Source: Gemmatimonadaceae bacterium
GTDB lineage: Bacteria; Gemmatimonadota; Gemmatimonadetes; Gemmatimonadales; Gemmatimonadaceae
DNA length: 64,000 nucleotides
Assembly: GCA_025929535.1 (NCBI GenBank)
Contig: JAICLZ010000005.1
Coordinates: forward strand, 1-64,000
Direction: 5' to 3'
Numbering within the stretch: position 1 is the stretch's first letter; each line of letters begins with the position of its first letter. Below, in pieces: positions 19,138-27,001 of this stretch. A program made the position numbers and the translations under genes. The notes below the pieces were generated by a model. The model had not been told where the DNA came from. It did not search any database and saw nothing but the letters and a program-made list of their open reading frames with translations.

Positions 19138-20507
19138 CACAATCGATCCGTCCCACGCCATCCTCCTTTCCCGTGATCGGTCCCGCGCGCAACGCTCTGG
19201 CCGCTGGCGCGTCCTTTCTTCAGCCAGCCATGACTACCGCCGTCACGCCAACACCGTCACGCTCGATGGAAGGAACCAGCGCGCCGCCGGAGCTCGGGCC
19301 GCTGAAGCTTCGCGCATCGCTGAAGACGGAGATGATGCTCAGCCTGGCCGTCCTCGGCACCGCCGCGCTCTCACTTGCCGCGCTCAACGCGTTCGTGCTC
19401 GAGACGTTGACGCTGAGCTCGGACGGGCCGATTTACCTCGCGCTGCTCATCCTCGCCGACATCCTGATTTTCGTGGCGTTCGGTGCGTACAAGATTCAGG
19501 GACTCGTGCTCGACCCGCTCGACACGGTGGTCGAAACCACCGAAGCGATCGCCGAAGGCGACCTGTCCCGCCGCGTACCGCGCACCGGCCCAACCGAGTT
19601 CTCGCGCCTCGCCCGCAGCATCAACCGCATGACCGCGCGCATTCTCGAGGAGCAGGCGCAGCGCACGCACCTGGAGAAAGTCGCGAGCGTCGGTCGTCTC
19701 GCCGCCGGCGTCGCCCACGAGATCGGCAATCCGCTCGGCGCCATCGGCGGCTACGCGCACATTCTGCGCAGGAGCTCCGTGCTCGACAACGATGCGCTCG
19801 ACGCCGTGGCCGGCATCGAGCGCGAGAGCGCGCGCATCGACCGCATCATGCGCGGAATGCTGGAGTACGCGCGTCCGCGTCGCCGCATCACGTCCCGCAT
19901 CGACCTCAACGTCACCGTGAACGAGGTCGTCCAGCTGCTGCGCGATCAGGGAACGCTGCGCGAGGTTGCTCCCGAAGTAGCGCTGCAGAACGGACTCCCG
20001 AAGCTCGTTGGGGACGCGCACGAGCTCGAGCAGGTGCTCGTGAACCTGATGCTCAACGCCGTCGACGCGATGCAGGGGCATGGCAAGGTCTGGATCGTGA
20101 CGCAATCGGTTGCCTTCGACGACATCACCGGCCGCAACGGGCGCCGCAACAGCGACCCGGACGGCTTCGACATCGCGCGCGAGCAGAGCGCACGTGTGCG
20201 GGCGTGGATCAACAGCGTTGGCGAGCCGACTCAGATACTCAAGCTGATCGTCGCGGACTCGGGGCCCGGTGTTCCGATCACCGAAAGCGAGCGGATCTTC
20301 GATCCGTTCTACACGACGAAGGAGCCGGGCCGCGGCACCGGGCTGGGTCTCGCCGTCGTCTCGCGTATCATCGAAGGTCTCGGCGGCACCATCTGGGTGC
20401 GTCCGGCTCGAGAGGGCGGGGCAGCCTTCATGATGTATTTCCCCGTGACCGACGACACCGCCGGCACTGACGGGCGCTCCAGCGGCACTCCCGCCTCGCG
20501 CCCGTGA
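19134..20507 (+). CDS. Membrane histidine kinase with HAMP domain
   Basis: The 457-residue kinase (GTG 19134) has two membrane segments (residues about 65-85 and 95-120) and a HAMP domain (about 122-175; LDPLDTVVETTEAIAEGDLSRRV). The phosphoacceptor His195 lies in AAGVAHEIGNPLGAI. The ATPase domain has NLMLNAVDAM, DSGPGVP and GRGTGLGLAVV. The first 60 residues before the membrane segment are rich in Pro, Ala and Ser, and an ATG at 19230 is an alternative start; GTG was kept because it makes a GTGA overlap with pilR. The signal sensed is unknown. Its cognate regulator is probably the next gene. Confidence 0.87.
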   Translation: MTQSIRPTPSSFPVIGPARNALAAGASFLQPAMTTAVTPTPSRSMEGTSAPPELGPLKLRASLKTEMMLSLAVLGTAALSLAALNAFVLETLTLSSDGPIYLALLILADILIFVAFGAYKIQGLVLDPLDTVVETTEAIAEGDLSRRVPRTGPTEFSRLARSINRMTARILEEQAQRTHLEKVASVGRLAAGVAHEIGNPLGAIGGYAHILRRSSVLDNDALDAVAGIERESARIDRIMRGMLEYARPRRRITSRIDLNVTVNEVVQLLRDQGTLREVAPEVALQNGLPKLVGDAHELEQVLVNLMLNAVDAMQGHGKVWIVTQSVAFDDITGRNGRRNSDPDGFDIAREQSARVRAWINSVGEPTQILKLIVADSGPGVPITESERIFDPFYTTKEPGRGTGLGLAVVSRIIEGLGGTIWVRPAREGGAAFMMYFPVTDDTAGTDGRSSGTPASRP

Positions 20508-21853
20508 AGATTCTCGTCATCGACGATGAGCCGGGGCTGCGCCAAACCGTTTCCCGGATCCTCGGTGCGGAGGGGCATTCCGTGGGCACCGCGAGCGAGG
20601 GTGAGGAGGCGCTCGGCAAGCTGTCGGGCGAGGATGTGGACCTCGTGCTGTGCGATCTGCGCATGCCGAAGATGGACGGCCTCGAGTTCATCGAGCGCTA
20701 CACCACCGGCGGCGGTCACGCGCTCGTGATCGCGATGAGCGCCTACGGCGACTCCGACACCGCAATCGCCGCCATGCAGAAGGGCGCCTACGATTACGTG
20801 CAGAAGCCCTTCCGCGCGGAAGAGGTCGTGCTCGCCGTGCGCAAGGCGGCTGAGCGTGAGAAGCTGCGCGCCAAGGTGGAGGAGCTGGAGGGGCAGCTCA
20901 GCACCATTCGCGGCGCGGACGACATCATCGGACACAGCCCGACGATTCGCGCGGCGCTCGACATGGCGCGCAAGGTCGCGCGGCATCCGTCCACGGTGCT
21001 CATCACGGGCGAGAGCGGGACGGGCAAGGAGCTCATCGCGCGGCTCGTGCACAAGAGCAGCCCGCGCGCCGACAAGGCCTTCGTGGCCGTGAACTGCGGA
21101 GCGATTCCGGAGCCGTTGCTCGAGAGCGAGCTGTTCGGGCACGTGAAAGGTGCGTTCACGAGCGCCGATCGCGACAAGATCGGGCTTTTCGAGGAGGCCA
21201 ACGGCGGCACGCTCTTCCTCGACGAGATCGGTGAGCTCCCCGCGGCGCTGCAGGTGAAGCTCTTGCGCGCGCTGCAGGAGGGCGAGGTGCGCCGCGTGGG
21301 CGCCACGACATCGCAGCGCATCGACGCGAGAGTCGTCGCGGCGACCAATCGCGATCTGAGCGTGGACGTGGCGAGCGGGCGCTTTCGCGGCGACCTGTAT
21401 TACCGCGTGAACGTCGTCACGATCAGGCTGCCGCCCCTTCGCGAGCGCTCGCAGGACGTGCCCGAGCTCGCGCTGCACTTTCTCCGGCTCTACAACGCGC
21501 GCCTCGGTCTGAAGGTGGAGTCGATCTCGCCGCCGGCCATGCGCGCGCTCATGGACTACGCGTGGCCCGGCAACGTGCGCGAGCTGGAGAACGTGATCGA
21601 GCGGGCACTCGTCCTCTCCGCGGGCCCCACGATCGAGCGCGAGCATCTCTCGGACATCATCGCGCCTGCGTCGCCCGCGCAGCTTCCGACGGATGACTTC
21701 TCGGTGAAGCGGCAGACGGAGGCGCTCGAGCGCACGCTCATTCGGCGTGCGCTGGAGCGAACGAACGGCAATCGCACACGCGCCGCGCAGCTGCTCGATC
21801 TCTCGCACCGCGCGCTGCTGTACAAGATCCGGGACTACGAGCTCGGGAGCTGA
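20504..21853 (+). CDS. Sigma54-dependent response regulator (NtrC family)
   Basis: The 449-residue activator (GTG start, GTGA overlap with the kinase) has a receiver with Asp51 (VLCDLRMPKMDG) and KPF. Its AAA+ domain has GESGTGKEL and GTLFLDEIGEL, and a Fis-type helix-turn-helix closes the protein (NRTRAAQLLDLSHRALLYKI). The sigma54 loop reads GAFTSA instead of GAFTGA; the second Gly is replaced by Ser, a variation that occurs in some members. Regulated genes are not evident, but the minor pilin genes start 101 bp downstream on the same strand. Confidence 0.9.
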   Translation: MKILVIDDEPGLRQTVSRILGAEGHSVGTASEGEEALGKLSGEDVDLVLCDLRMPKMDGLEFIERYTTGGGHALVIAMSAYGDSDTAIAAMQKGAYDYVQKPFRAEEVVLAVRKAAEREKLRAKVEELEGQLSTIRGADDIIGHSPTIRAALDMARKVARHPSTVLITGESGTGKELIARLVHKSSPRADKAFVAVNCGAIPEPLLESELFGHVKGAFTSADRDKIGLFEEANGGTLFLDEIGELPAALQVKLLRALQEGEVRRVGATTSQRIDARVVAATNRDLSVDVASGRFRGDLYYRVNVVTIRLPPLRERSQDVPELALHFLRLYNARLGLKVESISPPAMRALMDYAWPGNVRELENVIERALVLSAGPTIEREHLSDIIAPASPAQLPTDDFSVKRQTEALERTLIRRALERTNGNRTRAAQLLDLSHRALLYKIRDYELGS

Positions 21854-21954
21854 CGCTCGGCTGCTGATCGCTGGCAGCCTGCCGCGCGACACTTCAATTC
21901 CTCGCGCGACGGTTCGCTGACGCACTGCCCGCATGCGGCCGATACACTCGGCCC

Positions 21955-22317
21955 ATGCGAACGCTCCTGCGCCTCCGCTCCGCCTTCACTCTCGTCGAGC
22001 TCCTCGTCGCCTGTCTCGTGCTCGGTGTTGGCGTGCTGGGGCTCGCATCCACATCGGTGGCCGTGGCGCGCCTCACCGGGGACTCCACGCGGGCGGGCGC
22101 GGCCGTCGAGCGCGGGCAGGCACGCCTGGAGGCACTGCGCTCGCGCCAATGCGCCGCCGCGGCGGGCGGTACGCTCATCGCGGGCGGAATCGCCGAGTGG
22201 TGGAGCCTGGCGCCGTCGTCCGGCGGAGCGTTGCTCGAGGACAGCGTGCGCTACACCGAGGGCGTTCACCACAGCCCCCACACCGAATCGCTCTCGAGCG
22301 AAGCATGGTGCCCGTGA
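21955..22317 (+). CDS. PilV-like minor pilin (prepilin)
   Basis: The 120-residue protein has the type IV prepilin N-terminus: a basic leader MRTLLRLRSA, then FTLVELLVA with the conserved Glu at mature position 5, then a hydrophobic helix. The residue before the expected cleavage site is Ala, where prepilin peptidase substrates nearly always have Gly. It has two cysteines late in the sequence. It heads the set PilV-like, PilW-like, PilX-like, which together would initiate the pilus tip. Its stop overlaps the next start by one base. Confidence 0.82.
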   Translation: MRTLLRLRSAFTLVELLVACLVLGVGVLGLASTSVAVARLTGDSTRAGAAVERGQARLEALRSRQCAAAAGGTLIAGGIAEWWSLAPSSGGALLEDSVRYTEGVHHSPHTESLSSEAWCP

Positions 22318-23174
22318 TGCGAGCGATTCGCCGCGGCGCATCGCTCATCGAGCTCGTGGTGGTGATCGTGCTGCTCGCCGCGGTCGGCGGTGCCACCATG
22401 GGCGTCGTGATCCGGCAGGAGCGATTCTATCGCGCGCAGTCGGATGCCATCGACGCGCGCGCCACGGTGCGCGATGCGGCGTCGATCCTCCAAAGCGAGC
22501 TGCGCGCGCTCACCGCGAGCGACGGAGATCTCTATGCCATTGCCCCTGGTGCCATCGAGTTCCGCGCCACTCTGGCGCAGAGCGCGATCTGCACCATCTC
22601 GCCGTCGCGGAGCGAGATCACGATTCCGCCCGAGCATCTCGCCTCCGGTGCGCCCCTCACGTGGATCGGCACGCAGCCCGAATCCGGAGACACGGTGCTC
22701 GTGCTCGCAAGCGACTCCACCCTCGCGAACAGGTGGGATAGACACGTCCTCTCCGGCGCTCCCGCGCGCGCCGGCACATGTCCCACGGCTTCGGGACTCA
22801 CTGCCACCGCAGCCGATGCCGGCGCCGCACTCACGCTCACGCTGAGCCCCGCACTCGACAGCGTGATCGCGCCCGGCACGCTCCTTCGCATCGTGCGCCG
22901 CGCGAAGTACGAGCTCTATCGCGCCTCCGATTCCCGTTGGTACCTCGGGTATCTCGACTGCCTCGCGTCGCGCGCGACGCCATGCAACGTCGTGCAGCCG
23001 GTGAGCGGACCGTTCGTGCCCGCGGGCATTCAGCTCGCATTTCTGGATGCGGCCGGTGCGCCAACCGCCAATCCGCGGCTCGTCGCGCGCATCGACGTGC
23101 TCGCGATTGCCCAGAGGCGCTCATCTCCCGCTACGCAGGACTCGCTCGCGACTGCGATCGCGCTCCGCAATTGA
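22317..23174 (+). CDS. PilW-like minor pilin (prepilin)
   Basis: The 285-residue protein begins MRAIRRG followed by ASLIELVVVIVLLAAVGG, a prepilin leader of seven residues with Gly before the cleavage site and Glu at mature position 5. The long C-terminal domain has paired cysteines and is mostly beta-like, as in PilW. ATG 22317 was chosen over the in-frame GTG 22314 and ATG 22305 because it gives the usual short leader. It overlaps the PilV-like gene by one base and the PilX-like gene by four. Confidence 0.83.
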   Translation: MRAIRRGASLIELVVVIVLLAAVGGATMGVVIRQERFYRAQSDAIDARATVRDAASILQSELRALTASDGDLYAIAPGAIEFRATLAQSAICTISPSRSEITIPPEHLASGAPLTWIGTQPESGDTVLVLASDSTLANRWDRHVLSGAPARAGTCPTASGLTATAADAGAALTLTLSPALDSVIAPGTLLRIVRRAKYELYRASDSRWYLGYLDCLASRATPCNVVQPVSGPFVPAGIQLAFLDAAGAPTANPRLVARIDVLAIAQRRSSPATQDSLATAIALRN

Positions 23175-23662
23175 CTGCGCGCATCTCGACCCTCGCCTCA
23201 CCGCTATTCGCCTCGAAGCACTCGCGCAGACGCGGCGTCGCGCTCGTGATGACCCTCGGCGCGATCGCCGTGATCGGCGCGCTCATCGTCGGCGTTCTCT
23301 TCTCGGCGCTGCTCGAGCGGCGCGCCGCGATGGAGCAGCTCCTGCGTGCGCGGGCACTCGACGCAGCCGAGCTCGCGCTGGCCGCCACGATCGTGCCCAG
23401 CGCCTGGGACTCGTCGTGGAGCGTTACGCCGGCGCGGGGCATCGTGGCGACACGCGCCTACGCGCTCCCTGCGCCGGATGCCATTGACAGCGTTCGCATC
23501 GCGAAGCTCGCGCCCCGCTTGTTCCTCGTCATTGCCGACGCACGCGTGGGACTTTCACCGCTGGCATTCGCGAGACGCCGGCTCTCATTGATCGTCGTAC
23601 TCGACAGCGCGCAGCGCCCCGCACCCGCCCCGTCGCATGCCTGGTTGGAGCTTCCACGCTGA
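23171..23662 (+). CDS. PilX-like pilus assembly protein
   Basis: The 163-residue protein has a PilX-type N-terminus: basic residues HSRRRG, then VALVMTLGAIAVIGALIVGVL. The usual Glu at position 5 is Met, which is normal for the PilX/GspK group that caps the pilus tip. The body is short compared with PilX proteins. The start is uncertain: TTG 23171 makes a TTGA overlap with the PilW-like gene and is the best placed codon, since the next ATG falls inside the membrane helix. Confidence 0.72.
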   Translation: MTARISTLASPLFASKHSRRRGVALVMTLGAIAVIGALIVGVLFSALLERRAAMEQLLRARALDAAELALAATIVPSAWDSSWSVTPARGIVATRAYALPAPDAIDSVRIAKLAPRLFLVIADARVGLSPLAFARRRLSLIVVLDSAQRPAPAPSHAWLELPR

Positions 23663-23880
23663 TTAGTACCGGATACGTACACTCGCCTGCTCGCCGCTGT
23701 CACGCAGCGCGCCTGTCCCCCGCCAGATGGTGTTACTTCCACCGCCCCCGCTCGTGTCACAGTAGCAAAGCTTTGGTACAGCCCGCTTTGGCACGGGTAT
23801 CGTACCGTGCCACAACTGCGTGACCGCATCACGTCCACGTCCAAACACGTTGTAATACCCGCCTCCCACCGGCCACCATC
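23663..23880. promoter_or_regulatory. 218-bp gap before pilM, probable pilMNOPQ promoter region
   Basis: This gap separates the minor pilin genes from pilM and is AT-richer than its surroundings. It contains the palindrome described separately at 23790-23813. An open frame of 68 codons on the minus strand (23869 to 23663, GTG start) spans it; without a ribosome binding site or a recognisable motif I do not call it a gene. Confidence 0.4.
23790..23813. promoter_or_regulatory. Palindrome TGGCACGG-N8-CCGTGCCA with a sigma54-like -24 element
   Basis: There is a perfect 8-bp inverted repeat with an 8-base spacer, 67 bases before pilM. Its left arm TGGCACG is identical to the -24 half of the sigma54 consensus; at the -12 position the sequence reads TCGT instead of TTGC, so nine of eleven fixed bases match. 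Two NtrC-family activators are encoded a few kilobases upstream. The palindrome could equally be a repressor site. It is not followed by a T-run, so a terminator is unlikely. Confidence 0.35.
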
Positions 23881-24924
23881 ATGGCGCTCTTCGGTCGCAA
23901 GAAGACGACAATCGGACTCGATATCGGGTCCGGACTCATCAAGGTAGCAGTCGTCGATCACGGTCGTGGCGATCCGCAGCTCGTGAAGGTCGCCATCGCG
24001 CCACTGCTCGCCGATGCGATCGTCGAAGGTGAAGTGATGGATCCCGGCATCGTCGCCGATGCGATTCGCACCGCGCTCGCCGCCGCCGGCATCAAAGGCA
24101 AGGGCGTCGTGACGGCCGTGGGCGGCCGCGATGTGATCATCAAGAAAATTCAAATCGACCGAGTGAAGGAAGCACAGGCGCGCGAGCTCATTCGCTGGGA
24201 AGCGGAGCAGCACGTCCCCTTCGACATGGAGTCGGTCGAGCTCGACTTCCAGATTCTCGATCCTTCCGCTGATGGCCTCGAGATGAGCGTATTGCTCGTC
24301 GCCGCCAAGCGCGATCTCATCGAAGGCAAGCTCCGTCTGCTCACGGACGCCGAGGTCGCACCGTCGATCGTCGACGTCGACGCGTTCGCGCTTCACAATG
24401 CGTTCGAGCTCAACTACCCCGATGCGATGAACGGCGTGGTCTGCCTCGTCAACATCGGACACGAAGTCACCAACATCAACATCCTCGACGACGGCGTTCC
24501 GCTCCTCACGCGCGACATCGCGGTCGGCACGCGCCGGTTCCGCGAAGATCTGCAGCGCGAGCGCGGCTTGAGCGTCGAGGAAGCCGATGCGCTTCTGCAG
24601 GGCTACGATCGCTCGCCGCATCTGCAGGCGATCACGGAAAATCGAGGCGAGGAGATCGCCGTTGGCATCGAGCGCGCCGCCGCGTTTCTCGCGTCGTCGT
24701 CGCGCTCCGCCAGCAAGCTCAAGGCAGCCTACACCTGCGGCGGCGGCTCGCGCGTTCCGGGACTCAACGAAGCGCTGTCCACACGGCTCCGTCTTCCGGT
24801 CGAACAAGCCAACCCGCTGCAGCGCTTGAACGTACGTGACGGTGCTTTTGATTCGCTCGTCATCGACGACGTAGCTCCTCTGCTGATGCTCCCGATCGGA
24901 CTGGCGCTTCGCCAGGTCGCTTGA
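23881..24924 (+). CDS. pilM: Type IV pilus assembly protein PilM
   Basis: PilM is a cytosolic actin-fold ATP-binding protein that docks on the N-terminus of PilN and links the inner-membrane alignment complex to the pilus motor. The 347-residue protein has the phosphate-1 motif GLDIGSGLIKVAVV, the typical IRWEAEQHVPFD segment, and a late TCGGGSRVPGL adenosine-site motif. Length and order match PilM. It is the first gene of pilMNOPQ, with 21 bp before pilN. Confidence 0.95.
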   Translation: MALFGRKKTTIGLDIGSGLIKVAVVDHGRGDPQLVKVAIAPLLADAIVEGEVMDPGIVADAIRTALAAAGIKGKGVVTAVGGRDVIIKKIQIDRVKEAQARELIRWEAEQHVPFDMESVELDFQILDPSADGLEMSVLLVAAKRDLIEGKLRLLTDAEVAPSIVDVDAFALHNAFELNYPDAMNGVVCLVNIGHEVTNINILDDGVPLLTRDIAVGTRRFREDLQRERGLSVEEADALLQGYDRSPHLQAITENRGEEIAVGIERAAAFLASSSRSASKLKAAYTCGGGSRVPGLNEALSTRLRLPVEQANPLQRLNVRDGAFDSLVIDDVAPLLMLPIGLALRQVA

Positions 24925-24945
24925 TTCCTCCCGAAGGACGCGACA

Positions 24946-25677
24946 ATGATTGAAATCAATCTTCTCCCCGGAACCGGGAAGAAGCCTCGCAACCGCAGCG
25001 GTGCCGGAATCAACCTCTCCGGCATGGCGTCGGGACTCGTCTCGAAGGTCAACGATCCGCTTCTCCTGAGCGCTGTCGCAAGCGTTCTCGTGGCGGCTCT
25101 CGTGATCGGCGGCATGTTCTGGCATCAGCGCGCGCAGAGCACGGCGGTGAACGAGTCGCTCCAGAAGGCGGAGCAGGACTCGATCAACTACTCCGGTGTC
25201 ATTCGCGAGCAGCGCAAGGCGCAAGCGCAGCGCGACTCCGTGGTCGCCCAGGTCAACCTGATCAAGTCGTTCGACGACAAGCGATTCGTCTGGCCTCACA
25301 TCATGGATGAGGTGAGCCGCGCGCTGCCGCCGTACACGTGGGTCACCTCGATCGTGCAGACCAACACGACCACCACCGTACAGACGCCGACCCCGCCGAA
25401 CGCCAAGGGCGGCAAGACCGGGCCGCCGCCTGTCGACAGCACCAGCGTGCCGCGCGTGCAGTTCCGGGTGATCGGCAACACGGTCGACATTCAGGCGCTC
25501 ACACGATTCATGAAAGTGCTCGAGTCCTCGCCCTTCATCGAGAACGTTCAGCTCGAGCGCTCCTCCGTCATTCTCGTCGATGGAAAGGAAGTCACGGAGT
25601 TCGCCCTTTTGGCGGCCTACCAGACGCCCGATCCGTCCGCGATCAAGACCGTACCCGTAACTCTCTCGGTGAGGTAG
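24946..25677 (+). CDS. pilN: Type IV pilus assembly protein PilN
   Basis: PilN is a bitopic inner-membrane protein of the alignment complex. The 243-residue protein starts MIEINLLPG, the conserved cytosolic peptide that binds PilM, followed by a membrane span (residues about 43-62) and a periplasmic coiled coil and ferredoxin-like domain. A Thr/Pro-rich insert near residues 145-165 is longer than usual. pilO begins 2 bases after its stop. Confidence 0.93.
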   Translation: MIEINLLPGTGKKPRNRSGAGINLSGMASGLVSKVNDPLLLSAVASVLVAALVIGGMFWHQRAQSTAVNESLQKAEQDSINYSGVIREQRKAQAQRDSVVAQVNLIKSFDDKRFVWPHIMDEVSRALPPYTWVTSIVQTNTTTTVQTPTPPNAKGGKTGPPPVDSTSVPRVQFRVIGNTVDIQALTRFMKVLESSPFIENVQLERSSVILVDGKEVTEFALLAAYQTPDPSAIKTVPVTLSVR

Positions 25678-25679
25678 CG

Positions 25680-26315
25680 ATGGCCGAATTTCCGAAAGGT
25701 CAGCGCGAGCAGGGGCTTCTCGTCCTCTGCGTGGCCTCCCTCATCGCGATCGGCGCGTACTGGAATTTCGTGTACAGCAAGACCGCGACGGACATCGCCC
25801 TTCGCCAGCAGCACGCGGACGCGCTGGTCACGATGAATCAGAAGGCGAAGATGGAAGTGGCGAAGGGGAACGTGAACGAGATTCGCCGCCAGCTCGCCGA
25901 CTACCAGCAGAACCTGATGCTCATTCGCAGCCTGGTTCCAACGGGCAACGAAGTGCCGTCGCTGCTCGAGCAGATCTCCACGGCTGCCCGCCGCGTCGGC
26001 CTCGATGTCGCCACCGTCGATCCGCAGCCCGTCGCCGAAGGCGAGAACTACGATACCTATCGCTACACGATGTCGGTGGTCGGCGGCTATCACGAGCTCG
26101 CCGAGTTCCTCGCCAACGTCGGCAATCTCACTCGCATCGTACTCCCGGTGAACATCACGCTGGCGCTGCCGAACAACTCGGCCGCTCTCCAGTTGCACCG
26201 GAAGGAAGGCGAGGCGGCGATCGAAGCCAAGTTCCAGCTGCAGACCTTCGTCACGAAGGCGCCGGTCGCGGATCCTTCTTTCGATGCACCGCGCAAGGGC
26301 GGAGCAAAGTCATGA
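25680..26315 (+). CDS. pilO: Type IV pilus assembly protein PilO
   Basis: The 211-residue protein has a short cytosolic N-terminus, a membrane span (residues about 12-30), a coiled coil with QQNLMLIRSLVPTGNEVPSLLEQIS, and a ferredoxin-like periplasmic domain (YRYTMSVVGGYHELAEFLANVGNL), which is the PilO signature. It pairs with PilN. ATG 25680 follows the pilN stop directly, and its own stop overlaps pilP (ATGA). Confidence 0.93.
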   Translation: MAEFPKGQREQGLLVLCVASLIAIGAYWNFVYSKTATDIALRQQHADALVTMNQKAKMEVAKGNVNEIRRQLADYQQNLMLIRSLVPTGNEVPSLLEQISTAARRVGLDVATVDPQPVAEGENYDTYRYTMSVVGGYHELAEFLANVGNLTRIVLPVNITLALPNNSAALQLHRKEGEAAIEAKFQLQTFVTKAPVADPSFDAPRKGGAKS

Positions 26316-27001
26316 GCCAGCTCATTCGTGGCGTCTCCTTCGCAGCGCTCGCCTTCGCGGCGATGTTGGTGCAGCAGGCCGGTGCTCAGGCGTTCCCGAA
26401 CATCAACAAGGCCAAGGAAGCCGCGACGAGATCGGTCGAGGCGACCAACGCGCACACGAGCGCGATGACGGCCGACCAATCGCCGCAGCCCGTTGCGCAG
26501 ACAGTTGCGCAGACGGCCGCGCCGCAGAAGCCTGGCGTGATCGTCAGCTCCTCCGGCTCGGTGAAGCCGAGCAGATCCTCGAGCGCCACGGTCGTCGGCC
26601 AGCCGGCACCCGCGTCGCCGAAGGCGCCTGCCTCACCAGCGCCGGCCTCGTCGAAACCAGAACGCAAATCCGACATCTCGCTCGTTCGCGAGTCGTTCAA
26701 CTATTCCGCCGATGGCCGTCGCGACCCGTTCATGTCGCTGATGAAAACCGGTGAGCTCCGCCCCGCGGTATCGGATCTCAAGCTGGTGACCGTGATCTAC
26801 GATCCCGCCGGTCGCTCGGTCGCGATCCTGCGCGATCTCACCACGAAGGAGCAGTACCGCATCAAGGTCGGGCAGACGCTCGGCCGCATGCGCGTAGCGT
26901 CGATTCAGCCCAAATCGGTGACGTTCACCGTGATAGCGATCGGTACGACCTTCCAGGAAGTGTTGGCACTCAACGATACAACGAGAGCGAGGACGCAATG
27001 A
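26312..27001 (+). CDS. pilP: PilP-like pilus assembly protein
   Basis: PilP bridges the PilNO complex to the secretin. The 229-residue protein has a signal peptide (to about residue 26, QQAGAQA), a disordered linker rich in Ala, Pro and Ser, and a C-terminal beta domain with the motif YSADGRRDPFMSL, typical of PilP. Unlike classical PilP it lacks a lipobox cysteine, so it is probably a soluble periplasmic form. It overlaps pilO and pilQ by four bases each. Confidence 0.87.
   Translation: MSQLIRGVSFAALAFAAMLVQQAGAQAFPNINKAKEAATRSVEATNAHTSAMTADQSPQPVAQTVAQTAAPQKPGVIVSSSGSVKPSRSSSATVVGQPAPASPKAPASPAPASSKPERKSDISLVRESFNYSADGRRDPFMSLMKTGELRPAVSDLKLVTVIYDPAGRSVAILRDLTTKEQYRIKVGQTLGRMRVASIQPKSVTFTVIAIGTTFQEVLALNDTTRARTQ

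Noticed and set aside
21859-21879. GGCTGC/GCAGCC stem after the second response regulator as a terminator
   Set aside because: Six pairs with no T-run; the minor pilin genes may well be read through from upstream.
23663-23869. 68-codon open frame on the minus strand between the PilX-like gene and pilM
   Set aside because: It starts with GTG, lacks a ribosome binding site and spans a likely promoter region. The final SVRIRY resembles an outer-membrane barrel end, but nothing else supports a gene or remnant.
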